Source: Dugong dugon
Lineage: Eukaryota > Chordata > Mammalia > Sirenia > Dugongidae
Length of the DNA: 64,000 nucleotides
Reading direction: 5' to 3'
NCBI GenBank assembly: GCA_030035585.1
Contig: CM057468.1
Span: 54,618,145-54,682,144 of the forward strand
Under the pieces are notes generated by a model, which was not told the DNA's origin, searched no databases, and was given only the letters and a program-made list of their open reading frames with translations. This document shows, piece after piece, positions 61,301 through 62,689 of this stretch. The translations under genes and the position numbers were made by a program. Every line of letters begins with the position of its first letter. Position 1 is the first letter of the stretch.

Positions 61301-62171
61301 ACATTAGACTTGTCGTCTAAATACCCAACCCTATTGTTAAGGAATTATTCAACTATACTATCTATCTGGAAATTTGGAACACAAGAGGCTCTCACAGTAG
61401 CAACCAGTAAACATCCAACGTACAGTGGCATAATACTTTAACCAGGCTATTATTTGAAGCTTCATTAGGCTGCTAAATGAAGAGGAATTTCTTTCTTTTT
61501 TTAAAATGTTAGTAAGATATTAAAACAAACCATATTTTCACCAAATAACTTGAAGCTAGAAAGGTGATTAATGATGAACAAAATCAAAAGCATTTTGTGG
61601 TGTATCATATCTCTTCATACTCTGGGACATGAAAAATGAATAAAAATTCTTATTTCATAAACTCAGCAAGACATCCAGTTCACTCTCCTACTTCTAGTCA
61701 ACACTGCATTAGCTTTTGCCTACCCTAGAACACACTGCTGCTGAAGCCACAATAAGTGGAGCCGTAGACAGAGTCACCAAGGTGAGTTTCCAGCCCTTCA
61801 CCAAACCAACCATTAGGCCAATAGAAAAAGTAGACATGTTTTGAAACAGCAGGGCAAACTTGTCTCCAATACCATCATTGATTTTGTTGAGGTCCCTGAA
61901 AGAATCAAATAAAATTAGTAAGTCATGTATATGTCATATATGAAAACAAAATTGACGTACTACACATCTATTCTCTTACTCAGTCATGCGAGTGTTGAGT
62001 TCACCAATGTCACAGCCATCAAACCAGCTGATGTCCTGTGCCAAAACTGAATGAAAAAACTGTTTTCGAATTCTCTTTGTCTGTCGTGCTGCAGTTATAA
62101 CCCAAAAAGAAATCTGCATGTAGCCAAAAACCAAGGCAGTCAGTCCTACTCCAATATAATACAACGTCAAT
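10522..62171 (-). CDS. ABCB5: ABCB5 gene, partial span (15 coding exons)
   Basis: This is the overall gene entry. ABCB5 is a plasma-membrane ABC efflux transporter with the layout TMD1-NBD1-linker-TMD2-NBD2, related to ABCB1. The joined exons read continuously for about 706 codons and match ABCB5 rather than ABCB1 or ABCB4 at diagnostic stretches, such as [40 protein letters not shown] and ESMTYSTE in the linker. The exons run in order from high to low coordinates. Every junction has a GT donor and AG acceptor and keeps frame. Exon lengths 192, 172, 125, 178, 114, 111, 126, 204, 171, 162, 153, 144, 105, 78 and 84 follow the family pattern. NBD1 carries every catalytic motif, so nothing suggests a pseudogene here. 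The N-terminal about 105 residues and the part after about residue 810 are outside the window or not visible. Confidence 0.96.
10727..10872 (-). repeat. AfroSINE, short type, with TSD
   Basis: The reverse SINE with CATAGGGTTTCCAAG and GGTTAGCGGCTAAGCTCTTA. Target duplication ATTCTTGTGAA (10716-10726) against ATTCTTGTAAA (10873-10883). It lies in the 5.0 kb intron upstream of exon w15. Confidence 0.9.
10884..12064. other. Intron, nothing recognised
   Basis: Short open frames on the minus strand (11568-11979) lack homology I recognise. I treat this as unique intron. Confidence 0.4.
12075..12137 (+). repeat. 63-bp internally deleted AfroSINE with TSD
   Basis: The head GGAGCCCTGGTGG is joined directly to the 3' block CACTATGAGTCAGAAGTGAC and the end ACGGGTTGG. 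About 130 bp of body is missing. Exact target duplication ATACATTTGA at 12065-12074 and 12138-12147 brackets it. Confidence 0.88.
12608..12822 (+). repeat. AfroSINE inside MIR, 13-bp TSD
   Basis: AGGAGTTCCTAGATAGTGCA head, GCTGGCAGTTCAAACACACC B-box and CACACCTGGGGTGGCCATGA 3' block. Exact 13-bp TSD TTATTATGTGCCA at 12595-12607 and 12823-12835. Confidence 0.93.
13001..13140. repeat. Perfect 70-bp tandem duplication
   Basis: 13001-13070 and 13071-13140 are identical over 70 bp (start TTTGATCCTAGGTAACCAGA, end CATCTGACTGAAT). It lies at the end of the MIR. Confidence 0.98.
13141..15648. other. Intron, mostly unrecognised
   Basis: 13380-13650 may be a degraded DNA-transposon piece (AGTAAAACTTGTAAAAGCCA and further blocks), but I cannot name it. 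An A-run lies at 14431-14449. Open frames at 14571-14940 overlap on both strands with no recognisable product. Nothing else is identified. Confidence 0.35.
15649..15726 (-). CDS. ABCB5: ABCB5 exon w14: TM8 to loop 3
   Basis: 78-bp in-frame exon, too short for ordinary ORF calling. It encodes [20 protein letters not shown] and KAMLYQ, the start of intracellular loop 3. The acceptor is CTCCCCAG and the donor GTCAGTG. It is recognised by homology and phase. Confidence 0.94.
15870..15974 (-). CDS. ABCB5: ABCB5 exon w13: outer loop and TM8
   Basis: 105-bp in-frame exon encoding [18 protein letters not shown], then TM8 around [17 protein letters not shown]. The acceptor is CCTTTTCAG and the donor GTAAAC. 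Only 143 bp of intron separates it from the next exon. Confidence 0.94.
15975..16920. other. Intron with G-rich tract
   Basis: Contains the G-run cluster at 16113-16144 listed separately. The remainder is AT-rich intron with nothing recognised. Confidence 0.5.
16113..16144 (+). other. G-quadruplex-prone motif
   Basis: Six G-runs of 3-5 bases in 32 bp, separated by 1-4 bases (GGG, GGGGG, GGGG, GGGGG, GGG, GGG). It is on the template strand of ABCB5, between exons w12 and w13. Confidence 0.75.
16921..17064 (-). CDS. ABCB5: ABCB5 exon w12: start of TMD2, TM7
   Basis: 144-bp in-frame exon. It encodes [20 protein letters not shown], the elbow helix, then TM7 around [20 protein letters not shown] and IIFAKIIT. 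The acceptor is TTATTTTTAG and the donor GTAAGTAAAA. It is intact. Confidence 0.95.
17590..17985 (+). repeat. MIR relic split by an AfroSINE
   Basis: The sense MIR end reads CTACCTCACAGGATTATTCT, then CAGCATTTGGCACATAATAA and CACCCAATAAATGTTAG. The SINE at 17722-17930 interrupts it. Confidence 0.75.
17722..17930 (-). repeat. AfroSINE, long type, 13-bp TSD
   Basis: The reverse SINE with GACCCCATGTGTGTCAGAGT, GATCACCAGGTCTTTCTTCC and TTGCACCGCTCAAGGACTG. Exact TSD TGGCACATAATAA at 17709-17721 and 17931-17943, inside a MIR. Confidence 0.93.
18429..18581 (-). CDS. ABCB5: ABCB5 exon w11: inter-domain linker
   Basis: 153-bp in-frame exon (51 codons) for the charged, low-complexity linker between NBD1 and TMD2. 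It opens [18 protein letters not shown] and closes [11 protein letters not shown]. The linker is the least conserved part of these transporters. Compared with the human sequence as I recall it, four extra residues (GLKS) appear to be present near the middle. The acceptor is CTCATTTAAG and the donor GTAAGAATTC. Confidence 0.93.
18815..19030 (-). repeat. AfroSINE, long type
   Basis: ATTCATGGTGACCCCATGTG, GATCACCAGGCGTTTTGTCC and TACTACCCAGGGACTCC show a reverse copy. An A-rich tail lies near 18802-18820. Confidence 0.88.
19031..20111. other. Intron with a short ancient-repeat piece
   Basis: 19650-19700 (AGTTAGGATGGTGGTGGCTT, then GACCAGGGTGGGGGC) matches the same ancient family as 62690-63700. 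The rest is unrecognised. Confidence 0.4.
20112..20311 (-). repeat. AfroSINE, long type
   Basis: GTTGCCATTGAGTAGATTCC, AGATTGCCAGGCCTTTCATC and TGCCACCCAGGGACTCC on the plus strand mark a full reverse copy. Confidence 0.88.
20505..20720 (-). repeat. MIR relic
   Basis: Reverse MIR: AGCACTTTACATGAATTAAC, ACTGAGGCACAGAGAATTTA and AAGTGGCAGAGTTTGGGTTT. Confidence 0.75.
20721..21535. other. Intron, nothing recognised
   Basis: AT-rich unique intron without coding signal. Confidence 0.4.
21538..21747 (-). repeat. AfroSINE, long type, with TSD
   Basis: AGTCAATTCCAACTCATAGC, then GAAGCAGATCTCCAGGCC and ACCACCCAAGAACTCC. The flank AATAATAATATT is repeated with one change after the copy. Confidence 0.9.
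22110..22560 (+). repeat. L2 LINE 3' fragment
   Basis: L2-type pyrimidine-rich 3' sequence: CTTTCAAGAACCTCCACTAT, CCGCCAACATTCATCTTTAC and AAAACATCTTCCGTGAAACT. It starts with CAACAGATATTTACCGAGTG from a linked ancient repeat. It lies 300 bp from exon w10. Confidence 0.6.
22860..23021 (-). CDS. ABCB5: ABCB5 exon w10: NBD1 H-loop
   Basis: 162-bp in-frame exon encoding [18 protein letters not shown], with the switch (H-loop) His in VVAHR, then [18 protein letters not shown] and [10 protein letters not shown], the C-terminal part of NBD1. The acceptor is GTTTTATAG and the donor GTAATGT. The upstream intron (23022-36328) is the longest in the window, at 13.3 kb. Confidence 0.95.
23022..23440. 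other. Intron, nothing recognised
   Basis: First part of the 13.3 kb intron upstream of exon w10; no feature seen. Confidence 0.4.
23490..24140 (-). repeat. Old L1 (L1M-type) 3' end
   Basis: Reverse old-L1 signature: AATGGGAATCATGCAGTACA, TTTTTGAGATTCATCCATAT, GCATAGTATTCCATTGTGTG, GTATAGGGTATGCATATGC and CAATTTTCAAAGTGCTGTCC. Confidence 0.75.
24690..25110 (-). repeat. Old L1 (L1M-type) 3'UTR fragment
   Basis: Blocks such as TAGACTTACAGAAAAGTTGC, CCATATGCCCCACACCCAGT, TGTTCCAGGATCTCCTCCAG and GATGACCTTGACAGTTTTGT are typical of old mammalian L1 3' ends. Strand inferred. Confidence 0.55.
25111..25526. other. Intron, nothing recognised
   Basis: No feature recognised. Confidence 0.35.
25527..25721 (-). 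repeat. AfroSINE
   Basis: CCCACTGCCGCTGAGCCACA, GCCCCATAGGGTTTCCAAGG, TTTGAACCGCTGACCTTTCA and CACCACCAGGGTTCC on plus. The tail half is diverged. Confidence 0.88.
25752..26245 (-). mobile_element. 5'-truncated L1, 3'UTR only
   Basis: Reverse of the same 3'UTR as the L1 ending at 54856: a T-run at 25752-25773, TTATGTGACCCTAATTGCTC, AACCAGCTCCTAACCCTTTC, AGTCAGACCATTAAGTCTGG and GGCTCTCTGT at the 5' cut. It is close in sequence to the young copy, so relatively recent. Confidence 0.85.
26404..26627 (+). repeat. AfroSINE, with TSD
   Basis: Diverged sense copy: GGTACAAACAGTCTACACTC head, GCCTAGTGATCTGCTTCTG body and AATTGACTGGACAGCAATGG tail. Exact 10-bp TSD TCTTCCTCAT at 26394-26403 and 26628-26637. 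Confidence 0.9.
26638..27330. other. Intron, nothing recognised
   Basis: No recognised element; weak open frame only. Confidence 0.35.
27351..27931 (-). mobile_element. Composite antisense L1 3' end insertion
   Basis: Bracketed by TCTAGAAAGACCATTTTT at 27332-27349 and 27932-27949 (18 bp, exact). Inside are two partial copies of the L1 3' end, at 27352-27479 and 27609-27931 (both with GATGAAGGCTTACAG-like starts). Between them lie a T-run (27481-27502) and an old-L1-like block (CACCATTTCAAAACTTTTTA). Confidence 0.8.
27953..28318. other. Intron, nothing recognised
   Basis: No feature recognised. Confidence 0.35.
28333..28498 (+). repeat. AfroSINE, short type, with TSD
   Basis: Well-preserved copy: AAAACCCTGGTGGTGTGCTG, GCAGTTCAAATCTACC and GAGTCGGAATCGACTCAACA. 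TSD TAATATACTCTCTG (28319-28332) against TAATATAATCTCTG (28499-28512). Confidence 0.95.
28801..29009 (+). repeat. AfroSINE, with TSD
   Basis: AGGAGCCCTCGTGGCGAAGT head, GTGGGAGGAAGACGTGGC body and CCTATAGGGTCTCTGTAAGT. TSD AGGGTGAATAG (28790-28800) against AGGGTGACTAG (29010-29020). Confidence 0.93.
29198..29421 (-). repeat. AfroSINE, long type, with TSD
   Basis: TTGCTGTCAAGTCGATTCCG, AGATCTCCAGACCTTTCTTC and GCACCACCCAGGGACTCC. The bracketing TSD is TAAGGTCA plus one changed base. The block GACTCCGACTCATGG is locally duplicated at 29239-29262. Confidence 0.9.
29510..29690 (+). repeat. MIR relic
   Basis: TCATTTCACCTGTCTGAGAA and CTCTTTTGTAAAATGAGATG, then AATGTCAGGCACTTAGAAG follow the sense MIR order. 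Confidence 0.6.
29691..30357. other. Intron, nothing recognised
   Basis: AT-rich; no feature recognised. Confidence 0.35.
30358..30551 (-). repeat. AfroSINE, long type
   Basis: GTGCCATCAAGTCGACTCCA, GATTGCCAAGCTTTTCTTCT and TTGCACCACCAGGGATTCC on plus. Confidence 0.88.
30563..30606 (-). repeat. AfroSINE tail fragment
   Basis: Only the reverse tail is present: AAAAACAAAAACAGTTGCTG, then AGTCAATTCCGACTCACTGG. Confidence 0.75.
30770..30960 (+). repeat. MIR relic
   Basis: Sense MIR: GATATAGCATGGTGGTTATG start, AGTGCTCATCTATAAAATAG, CTATCTCACAAGGCTTTTGT and GAGGATTAG. Confidence 0.7.
31000..31165 (+). repeat. hAT-type MER20/MER5-like relic
   Basis: TTTTTCTGGAGAGAAGCTTA, AATCAGATTCTCATTGGGAC and GGGGAAGAACCACTGTTCT resemble the MER20-like 3' half. 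The family name is uncertain. Confidence 0.4.
31177..31347 (-). repeat. AfroSINE, short type, 11-bp TSD
   Basis: TTTGCCACTGAGTCAATTTG, CCCATAGGGTTTCCAAGGAG and CTATGCCACCAGGGCTCC. Exact TSD AAAAGAAGTTA at 31166-31176 and 31348-31358. Confidence 0.95.
31404..31603 (-). repeat. AfroSINE, 13-bp TSD
   Basis: GTGCCATCAAGTCAATTTTG, CAGATTATCAGGTCTTTTTC and TTGCACTACCAGGGCTCC. Exact TSD TGTGAGCTTGATT at 31391-31403 and 31604-31616. Confidence 0.95.
31617..32520. other. Intron with an unresolved ORF-like relic
   Basis: On the minus strand 32089-32418 reads open for 109 residues ([20 protein letters not shown], then [20 protein letters not shown]). It looks more like coding remnant than chance, but I do not recognise a parent gene. 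A processed pseudogene or retroelement remnant is possible. The rest is unrecognised. Confidence 0.3.
32525..33180 (+). repeat. Ancient interspersed repeat, family unnamed
   Basis: CATTCAACAAATATATTTAC, TGTCCTAATGCTGGGGATAC, GAGATGGGGAGCCATTGGAG, TTGCAATAATCCAAGTGAGG. The same family recurs at 33580-33690 and 62690-63700. It is interrupted by the fold-back at 32911-33104. Confidence 0.6.
32911..33104. repeat. Fold-back: inverted SINE tails with flanking arms
   Basis: Two AfroSINE tails face each other (CCCACTGTCGTTAAGTTGAT at 32981 and GTCGGAATCCACTCAATGGC at 33023). The flanks are also inverted: GAATCACCTGGCTGCT (32918-32933) against AGCAGCCAGGTGATTC (33080-33095), and GGGCTGAAG against CTTCAGCTCTTGCCC. 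Confidence 0.85.
33105..34760. other. Intron, small repeat pieces only
   Basis: 33185-33300 resembles an old L1 3' end (GGAATTTCATATAAATGG). 33580-33690 is a piece of the ancient family at 32525 (GAGTGAGATGGGCAATCCCT). Nothing else recognised. Confidence 0.35.
34763..34925 (-). repeat. AfroSINE, short type
   Basis: CCCATTGCGGTCGAGTTGAT, CATAGAGTTTCCAAGGAGCA and CTGCACGACCAGGGTTGG. Confidence 0.9.
35167..35380 (-). repeat. AfroSINE, long type, 13-bp TSD
   Basis: TGTTGCTATCATGTTGATTC, GATTGCCAGGCCTTTCTTCT and GTGCCACCCAGGGACC. Exact TSD AATGAATACTCCA at 35154-35166 and 35381-35393. Confidence 0.95.
35712..35859. repeat. Palindromic element (about 50-bp arms)
   Basis: Left arm 35712-35764 (AAGCAAGGTATGCATGGGCT, then AATCTGTAGTGCACAATTTC) pairs with right arm 35801-35859 (AAATTGTGTACTACAGATTA, then AGCCCATGCATACCTTGCTT). 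The loop is 36 nt. The right arm has a 10-base insertion. Confidence 0.92.
35951..36268. mobile_element. Non-autonomous DNA transposon (Tigger-like) relic
   Basis: Imperfect terminal inverted repeats: TAGTCCCCGATTTATGA at the left and TCGTAAGTCAGAGACTA at the right. The internal sequence is AT-rich and non-coding. The Tigger-like assignment rests on the CAGTNGTCCCC-style end. It ends 60 bp from exon w9. Confidence 0.5.
36329..36499 (-). CDS. ABCB5: ABCB5 exon w9: NBD1 signature and Walker B
   Basis: 171-bp in-frame exon. It holds the ABC signature (MSGGQKQR), the Walker B strand [12 protein letters not shown] with the catalytic Glu, and the D-loop SALD. It begins [12 protein letters not shown] and ends SIVQAALEK. 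The acceptor is TTTTAATTAG and the donor GTAAGGG. All residues expected for ATP hydrolysis in this half are present. Confidence 0.96.
36500..37195. other. Intron, nothing recognised
   Basis: Upstream of exon w9 in the gene sense. No feature recognised. Confidence 0.4.
37199..37599 (+). repeat. AfroSINE interrupted by another AfroSINE
   Basis: The sense copy's head and body (GGGCCCTGGTGCTGTAATGG, GGTGGTTTGAACCCACC, CTCCTGTAAAGACT) stop at 37309 and resume at 37519 with AAAACCCTTTGGGGCAGTTC. It ends with TGGCACCCAACAACAACC, the RTE-like tail. Confidence 0.88.
37310..37518 (-). repeat. AfroSINE nested in the previous copy
   Basis: Reverse copy from GTTGTTGTTGTGTGCTATGG through TCTCTCCCGCAGAGTGGCTG to TTGCACCACCAGGGCT, inside the body of the sense copy. 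Confidence 0.88.
37605..39270 (-). repeat. Old L1 (L1M-type) 3'UTR, long fragment
   Basis: T-rich plus strand with old-L1 blocks: ATTTACATACAATAAAATGC, TTTCAAATCTATAAGTTTGT, TTCTGGGACTCCAAATTACA, TTTCATTTCAGTCTTTGTAC and TAATTGTAGATTTTATACTG. Strand inferred from T-richness. Confidence 0.55.
39287..39321 (+). repeat. AfroSINE tail fragment
   Basis: Only CGCCATGAGTCGGAATCAAC and TTGACAGCAACTGG remain. Confidence 0.75.
39780..40175 (+). repeat. L2 LINE 3' fragment
   Basis: TTCCTTACTTCCGTGTTCCA, CCTCCGTCTCTCCACCTGGC, CTCTAGTACCTAGTACGGCC and GGGCCTAAATATTTATTG follow L2 3' order. Confidence 0.6.
40176..41334. other. Intron, nothing recognised
   Basis: Contains a G-run (40884-40893) in an A-rich context. 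No coding or repeat family recognised. Confidence 0.35.
41345..41509 (-). repeat. AfroSINE, short type, 10-bp TSD
   Basis: TTGCCATCAAGTCAATTCTG, CCATAGGGTTTCCAAAGAGC and ACTGCACCACCA. Exact TSD TAGCTCCACA at 41335-41344 and 41510-41519. Confidence 0.95.
41947..42150 (-). CDS. ABCB5: ABCB5 exon w8: NBD1 Q-loop
   Basis: 204-bp in-frame exon. It encodes [19 protein letters not shown], the Q-loop [10 protein letters not shown], then [14 protein letters not shown] and [13 protein letters not shown]. The Q-loop Gln senses the gamma-phosphate and contacts the transmembrane coupling helices. The acceptor is GACTGGCAG and the donor GTAAGTATAC. Confidence 0.96.
42151..43120. other. Intron, nothing recognised
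   Basis: Unique-looking intron upstream of exon w8. Confidence 0.4.
43132..43194 (+). repeat. AfroSINE, 63-bp 3' remnant, first in stack
   Basis: GGTGGCAGTTCTACTCTGTC, ATTTCGACTCAGTGGCAATG and a GGTTTGG end; head missing and the 3' block internally deleted. Bracketed by exact AACATACTATA (43121-43131 and 43195-43205). Confidence 0.88.
43206..43421 (+). repeat. AfroSINE, second in stack
   Basis: Full sense copy: GGAGCCCTGGTGGTGCAGTG, ATGGGAGAAAGATGTGGCAG and GAGTCGAAATCGACTCACC. Flanked by AACATACTATA and AACATACTACA (43422-43432). Confidence 0.93.
43433..43633 (+). repeat. AfroSINE, third in stack
   Basis: GGAGCCCTGGTGGTGCAATG, TTGGTGGTTTGAACCCACCC and CACATAGGGCCACTATGAGT. The right flank is the decayed target ATATACTATA (43634-43643). 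Confidence 0.92.
43645..43853 (+). repeat. AfroSINE, long type, fourth in stack
   Basis: TGGAGTCCTTGGGGGGTGTA, GGAGGTTCAAGTCCACCC and ACACACACGGGGTCACCATG. The right flank is exact AACATACTATA (43854-43864). Confidence 0.9.
43866..44113. mobile_element. TIR transposon (non-autonomous), copy 1
   Basis: Terminal inverted repeats of about 45 bp: left ACTGTATTTTTACGCAAATA, then CTTCTGCATTTGTCTGCC; right GGCAAACAAACACAGAAGGC, then GTAAATACAGT. The interior is C-rich then G-rich and non-coding. It is homologous to 44841-45063. Confidence 0.85.
44127..44303 (+). repeat. AfroSINE, head missing
   Basis: Starts at GGGCTGCTAACTGAAAGGTC and runs through GGAGAAGGATGAGGCAGTC to GACTTGACAGCACACAATAA with an (AAC)n tail, the RTE-like end. 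Confidence 0.88.
44325..44505 (+). repeat. L2 LINE 3' end with inserted SINE tail
   Basis: L2 end: GGGCAGATATTTATCTGTTT, AAGCACCTAGAACAGTGCCT, then TAGGCCCTCAATAAGTATTT. A reverse AfroSINE tail (44418-44455, CCCATTGCCGTTGAGTTGAT) is inserted at GGCACA, which recurs after it. Confidence 0.7.
44647..44772 (-). CDS. ABCB5: ABCB5 exon w7: NBD1 Walker A
   Basis: 126-bp in-frame exon. It encodes [19 protein letters not shown] followed by the Walker A loop GSSGSGKST, whose Lys and Ser/Thr bind ATP phosphates and Mg, then [10 protein letters not shown]. The acceptor is CGCCAATAG and the donor GTAAGTAC. The human protein has GLNGSGKST at Walker A as I recall, so this copy has the commoner ABCB1-like form. 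TIR-transposon copies lie on both sides, at 43866-44113 and 44841-45063. Confidence 0.95.
44841..45063. mobile_element. TIR transposon (non-autonomous), copy 2
   Basis: TIRs of about 46 bp: left ACCATATTCTTACGCAAAGA, then GTACGTTTGTTTGCC; right GGCAAACAAACATACAAGGT, then ATAAAAATACGGT. It lies 68 bp upstream (gene sense) of the exon w7 acceptor. It is the same family as copy 1. Confidence 0.88.
45064..46064. other. Intron, nothing recognised
   Basis: Contains short open frames on both strands without homology I recognise. Confidence 0.35.
46065..46266 (+). repeat. AfroSINE, long type
   Basis: GGAGGCCCTGGATGGCACAA, GGAGGTTTGAGTCCACCC and ACACATGGGGTCATCATGAG, directly followed by a TG microsatellite. 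Confidence 0.9.
46267..46318. repeat. (TG)n microsatellite
   Basis: About 25 TG units with one C substitution. It grows from the end of the preceding SINE. Confidence 0.97.
46332..46529 (+). repeat. AfroSINE, with TSD
   Basis: AAGTCCTGGTGTTACCATGG, GCTGGTTTGAACCCACCAGC and GAGTCACTATGAGTCAGAAT. TSD TAAGAGTAAGA (46321-46331) against TAAGAGTGAGA (46530-46540). Confidence 0.92.
46680..47025 (+). mobile_element. Internally deleted RTE (5'UTR joined to 3' end)
   Basis: The 5' part reads GGTGGCTTGTATGTTGTTAT, TTTTCAGCAGAGCTTCCAGA, GTGATCTACTTCGAAAAATG and TGATACAGTGCTGGAAGATG. The 3' part reads AATGTTTCATTCTGTTGGAC, as in the RTE at 5888-7132. The coding region is absent. The 5' part resembles the AfroSINE body. 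Confidence 0.75.
48652..49638 (+). pseudogene. L1 ORF1 remnant
   Basis: An N-terminal coiled-coil-rich piece (48652-48885, e.g. [20 protein letters not shown]) is followed by stops and an A-run frameshift near 49090. The C-terminal RNA-binding piece (49354-49638) contains [20 protein letters not shown] and [15 protein letters not shown]. This is typical of the L1 ORF1 chaperone, but no single frame is open. Confidence 0.88.
50086..53872 (+). pseudogene. L1 ORF2 remnant (endonuclease + RT)
   Basis: Begins [20 protein letters not shown] (endonuclease start). VVGDFNTPL appears near 50490, and [18 protein letters not shown] near 51600. The palm core IDAEKAFDK lies near 51850 and the YxDD-type box, here FVDD, at 52149-52160. 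WRFLKKL-like C-terminal sequence and [20 protein letters not shown] follow to 53872. It is broken into at least eight pieces by stops and frameshifts. Confidence 0.92.
53873..54856 (+). repeat. L1 3'UTR
   Basis: About 1 kb, alignable by eye to 4660-5648, including GAAAAGGTTTAAACACAGAA, GAGTGGCGTCTGGGGTCTTA, CTGACTGAGACTGGAGGAA and an A-rich end. It is the reference for the antisense 3'UTR fragments elsewhere. Confidence 0.9.
55805..55850. repeat. (CTAT)n-like microsatellite
   Basis: Repeats of ATCT with variants such as ACCA and TTAT. Confidence 0.8.
55911..56092 (-). repeat. AfroSINE, short type, A-rich tail
   Basis: A 22-base A-run, then CCCATTGCTGTCAAGTCGAT, CTATAGAGTTTCCAAAGAGC and GCACCACCAGGGCACC. 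Confidence 0.92.
56104..56249 (-). repeat. AfroSINE, short type, stacked on previous
   Basis: TTGTTGCTGTCAAGTTGATT, AGGGTTTCCAAGGAGTGGCT and GTGCCACCAGGGCCC. TTACCATA precedes and follows it (56096-56103, 56251-56258). Confidence 0.9.
56916..57026 (-). CDS. ABCB5: ABCB5 exon w6: entry to NBD1 with A-loop
   Basis: 111-bp in-frame exon starting [15 protein letters not shown] and ending [12 protein letters not shown]. The Tyr of SYPSRPS is the A-loop residue that stacks on the adenine of ATP. The acceptor is TTTCCAAG and the donor GTAGGAT. The intron that follows is 12.1 kb and carries the near full-length L1. Confidence 0.95.
57277..57480 (+). repeat. AfroSINE
   Basis: GGGAACCCTGGTGGTGCAGT, GTGGTTTGAACCTGCC, GGAGAAACATGTGGCAGTCT and a T-run end. 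It lies between exons w5 and w6, 93 bp from exon w5. Confidence 0.93.
57573..57686 (-). CDS. ABCB5: ABCB5 exon w5: TM6
   Basis: 114-bp in-frame exon encoding [18 protein letters not shown], then [20 protein letters not shown]. This is TM6 and the start of the cytosolic extension to NBD1. The acceptor is TTGTAG and the donor GTAAGACC. TM6 helps line the transport pathway in this family. It is intact. Confidence 0.95.
58013..58225 (+). repeat. AfroSINE, 11-bp TSD
   Basis: GGAAGAGCTCTGGTGGTGCA, GTGGTTTGAACCCACCAGTT and GTTGGAATTCGACTTGAGGG. Exact TSD TAGGAGTTTAA at 58002-58012 and 58226-58236. Confidence 0.95.
58226..58677. other. Intron with a short perfect hairpin
   Basis: TTCCTCTTTGAAT (58630-58642) and ATTCAAAGAGGAA (58653-58665) form a 13-bp perfect inverted repeat with a 10-base loop. 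No other feature. Confidence 0.7.
58678..58872 (+). repeat. AfroSINE, long type, (AAC)n tail
   Basis: GATAGTTCAAACCCACCCAG, GGTCTGGTGATCTGCTTCTG, ATACATGGGGTCACCATGAG and ACTAACAACAACAACAACT. The head is degraded. It ends 50 bp from exon w4. Confidence 0.9.
58923..59100 (-). CDS. ABCB5: ABCB5 exon w4: end of loop 2 and TM5
   Basis: 178-bp exon, only 85 bp after exon w3. The acceptor is ATCTTTTAAG and the donor GTAAGT. Its first G completes Arg, then [20 protein letters not shown] leads into TM5 around [15 protein letters not shown] and the outer loop with SGEPGYTIG. It is six bases (two residues) longer than the ABCB1 counterpart I recall, and the GEPGYTIG loop is ABCB5-specific. It ends in frame after VLA. 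Confidence 0.95.
59186..59310 (-). CDS. ABCB5: ABCB5 exon w3: intracellular loop 2
   Basis: 125-bp exon: 41 codons plus the first two bases of an Arg codon. It encodes [17 protein letters not shown], then [19 protein letters not shown] and EKEIQ. This is the long helix and coupling region of loop 2, which passes NBD movement to the membrane domain. The acceptor is TTTATTACAG. The donor is GTCTGT, a weak match to the usual GTRAGT; exon use is nevertheless supported by frame and homology on both sides. Confidence 0.94.
59440..59545 (-). repeat. MIR relic
   Basis: CAAATGAGGAAACCAACGGC and TAAAGTCTCATAGGCAATGA follow reverse MIR order. Confidence 0.6.
59782..59964 (+). repeat. AfroSINE, with TSD, in inverted-repeat arm
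   Basis: AGGAGCCCTGGTAGCTCAGT, GGTCAGCAGTTCAAAACCAC and GAGTCGGAATTGACTGGATG. TSD TTTGTTACTA (59772-59781) against TTTGCTACTA (59965-59974). Confidence 0.93.
60353..60376. repeat. (AAAT)n microsatellite
   Basis: A-run followed by AAAT units inside the right arm of the inverted repeat. Confidence 0.85.
60456..60670 (+). repeat. AfroSINE, 12-bp TSD
   Basis: AAGGAGCCCTAGTGGCACAG, TTGGCGGTTCGAATCCACCA and CTATGAGTCAGAATTCAAGT. TSD ATATGTCACACT (60444-60455) against ATATGTTACACT (60671-60682). Confidence 0.95.
60960..61040 (+). repeat. L2 LINE 3' end
   Basis: AGCACCTAGCACAAGGCCTT and TGTGTATTTAATAAACGTTT match the L2 terminal block. Confidence 0.55.
61041..61723. other. Intron, nothing recognised
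   Basis: Intron adjacent to exon w2; no feature. Confidence 0.4.
61724..61895 (-). CDS. ABCB5: ABCB5 exon w2: TM3-TM4
   Basis: 172-bp exon, 84 bp after exon w1. The acceptor is GATTCTTTCAG and the donor is AGG followed by GTAGGC. Its first base completes the split codon (GA+G, Glu). It encodes [12 protein letters not shown], the TM3 segment around [15 protein letters not shown] and the TM4 segment around [14 protein letters not shown]. It ends in frame after CSR. No stop codon or frameshift is present. Confidence 0.95.
61980..62171 (-). CDS. ABCB5: ABCB5 exon w1: TM2 and intracellular loop 1
   Basis: 192-bp exon; the first visible coding exon. The acceptor is TTTTTCAG before ATTGACG and the donor is GTAAGAG. 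It enters one base from the end of a codon and leaves two bases into a codon (GA). It encodes [11 protein letters not shown]2, then the loop-1 coupling helix region with [17 protein letters not shown] and GELNTRMT. This corresponds to about residues 106-170 of the human protein as I recall it. The preceding exon is not visible between here and the right edge. Confidence 0.95.
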
Positions 62172-62689
62172 CTGAAAAAGGATGATTGCAAATGTTAGTG
62201 TGACTGATGCACAGCTTTTTTCCGTTGTTAATAAAAAAGAAACCTAATACACTATTTGACTGGAAGAATTGATGCTAGAACCTATAAAAGAATTCAAATA
62301 AACAGCCATGAGAAAGGGTGTAACAATCTTGTTTTCCCTGCTAAGATATCTAGAGTATCACTTTTACTCTATTAGTGGAAATCAGTATTCTAAAACATAT
62401 TTGTTATTCATATTTTCCTTTAATATTTTTATTACTTTGACTTGAAAAAGATGTAATTGAGATCGGTGTAATTAAGATATCTGCATGTGGAATACGAGGG
62501 TAAAGAAAATGACAGTAGTCAAAAGCATTTGATAAAAAGCTTTACAAATATACACACCATTTAATTAAAAATTCAACTTAAAAGTTAATCTAAGGAAATA
62601 TGTACAAGGATTAGTCTATATAGATGTTCACTGTAGCATTAATAACAAAGCTGAAAACCATCTAGATATCTAACTGGAGACTGTATAAG
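62172..62689. other. Intron, nothing recognised
   Basis: Upstream (gene sense) of exon w1. The preceding coding exon (loop with NTTN-type glycosylation region in human) was looked for and not seen. Confidence 0.45.
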
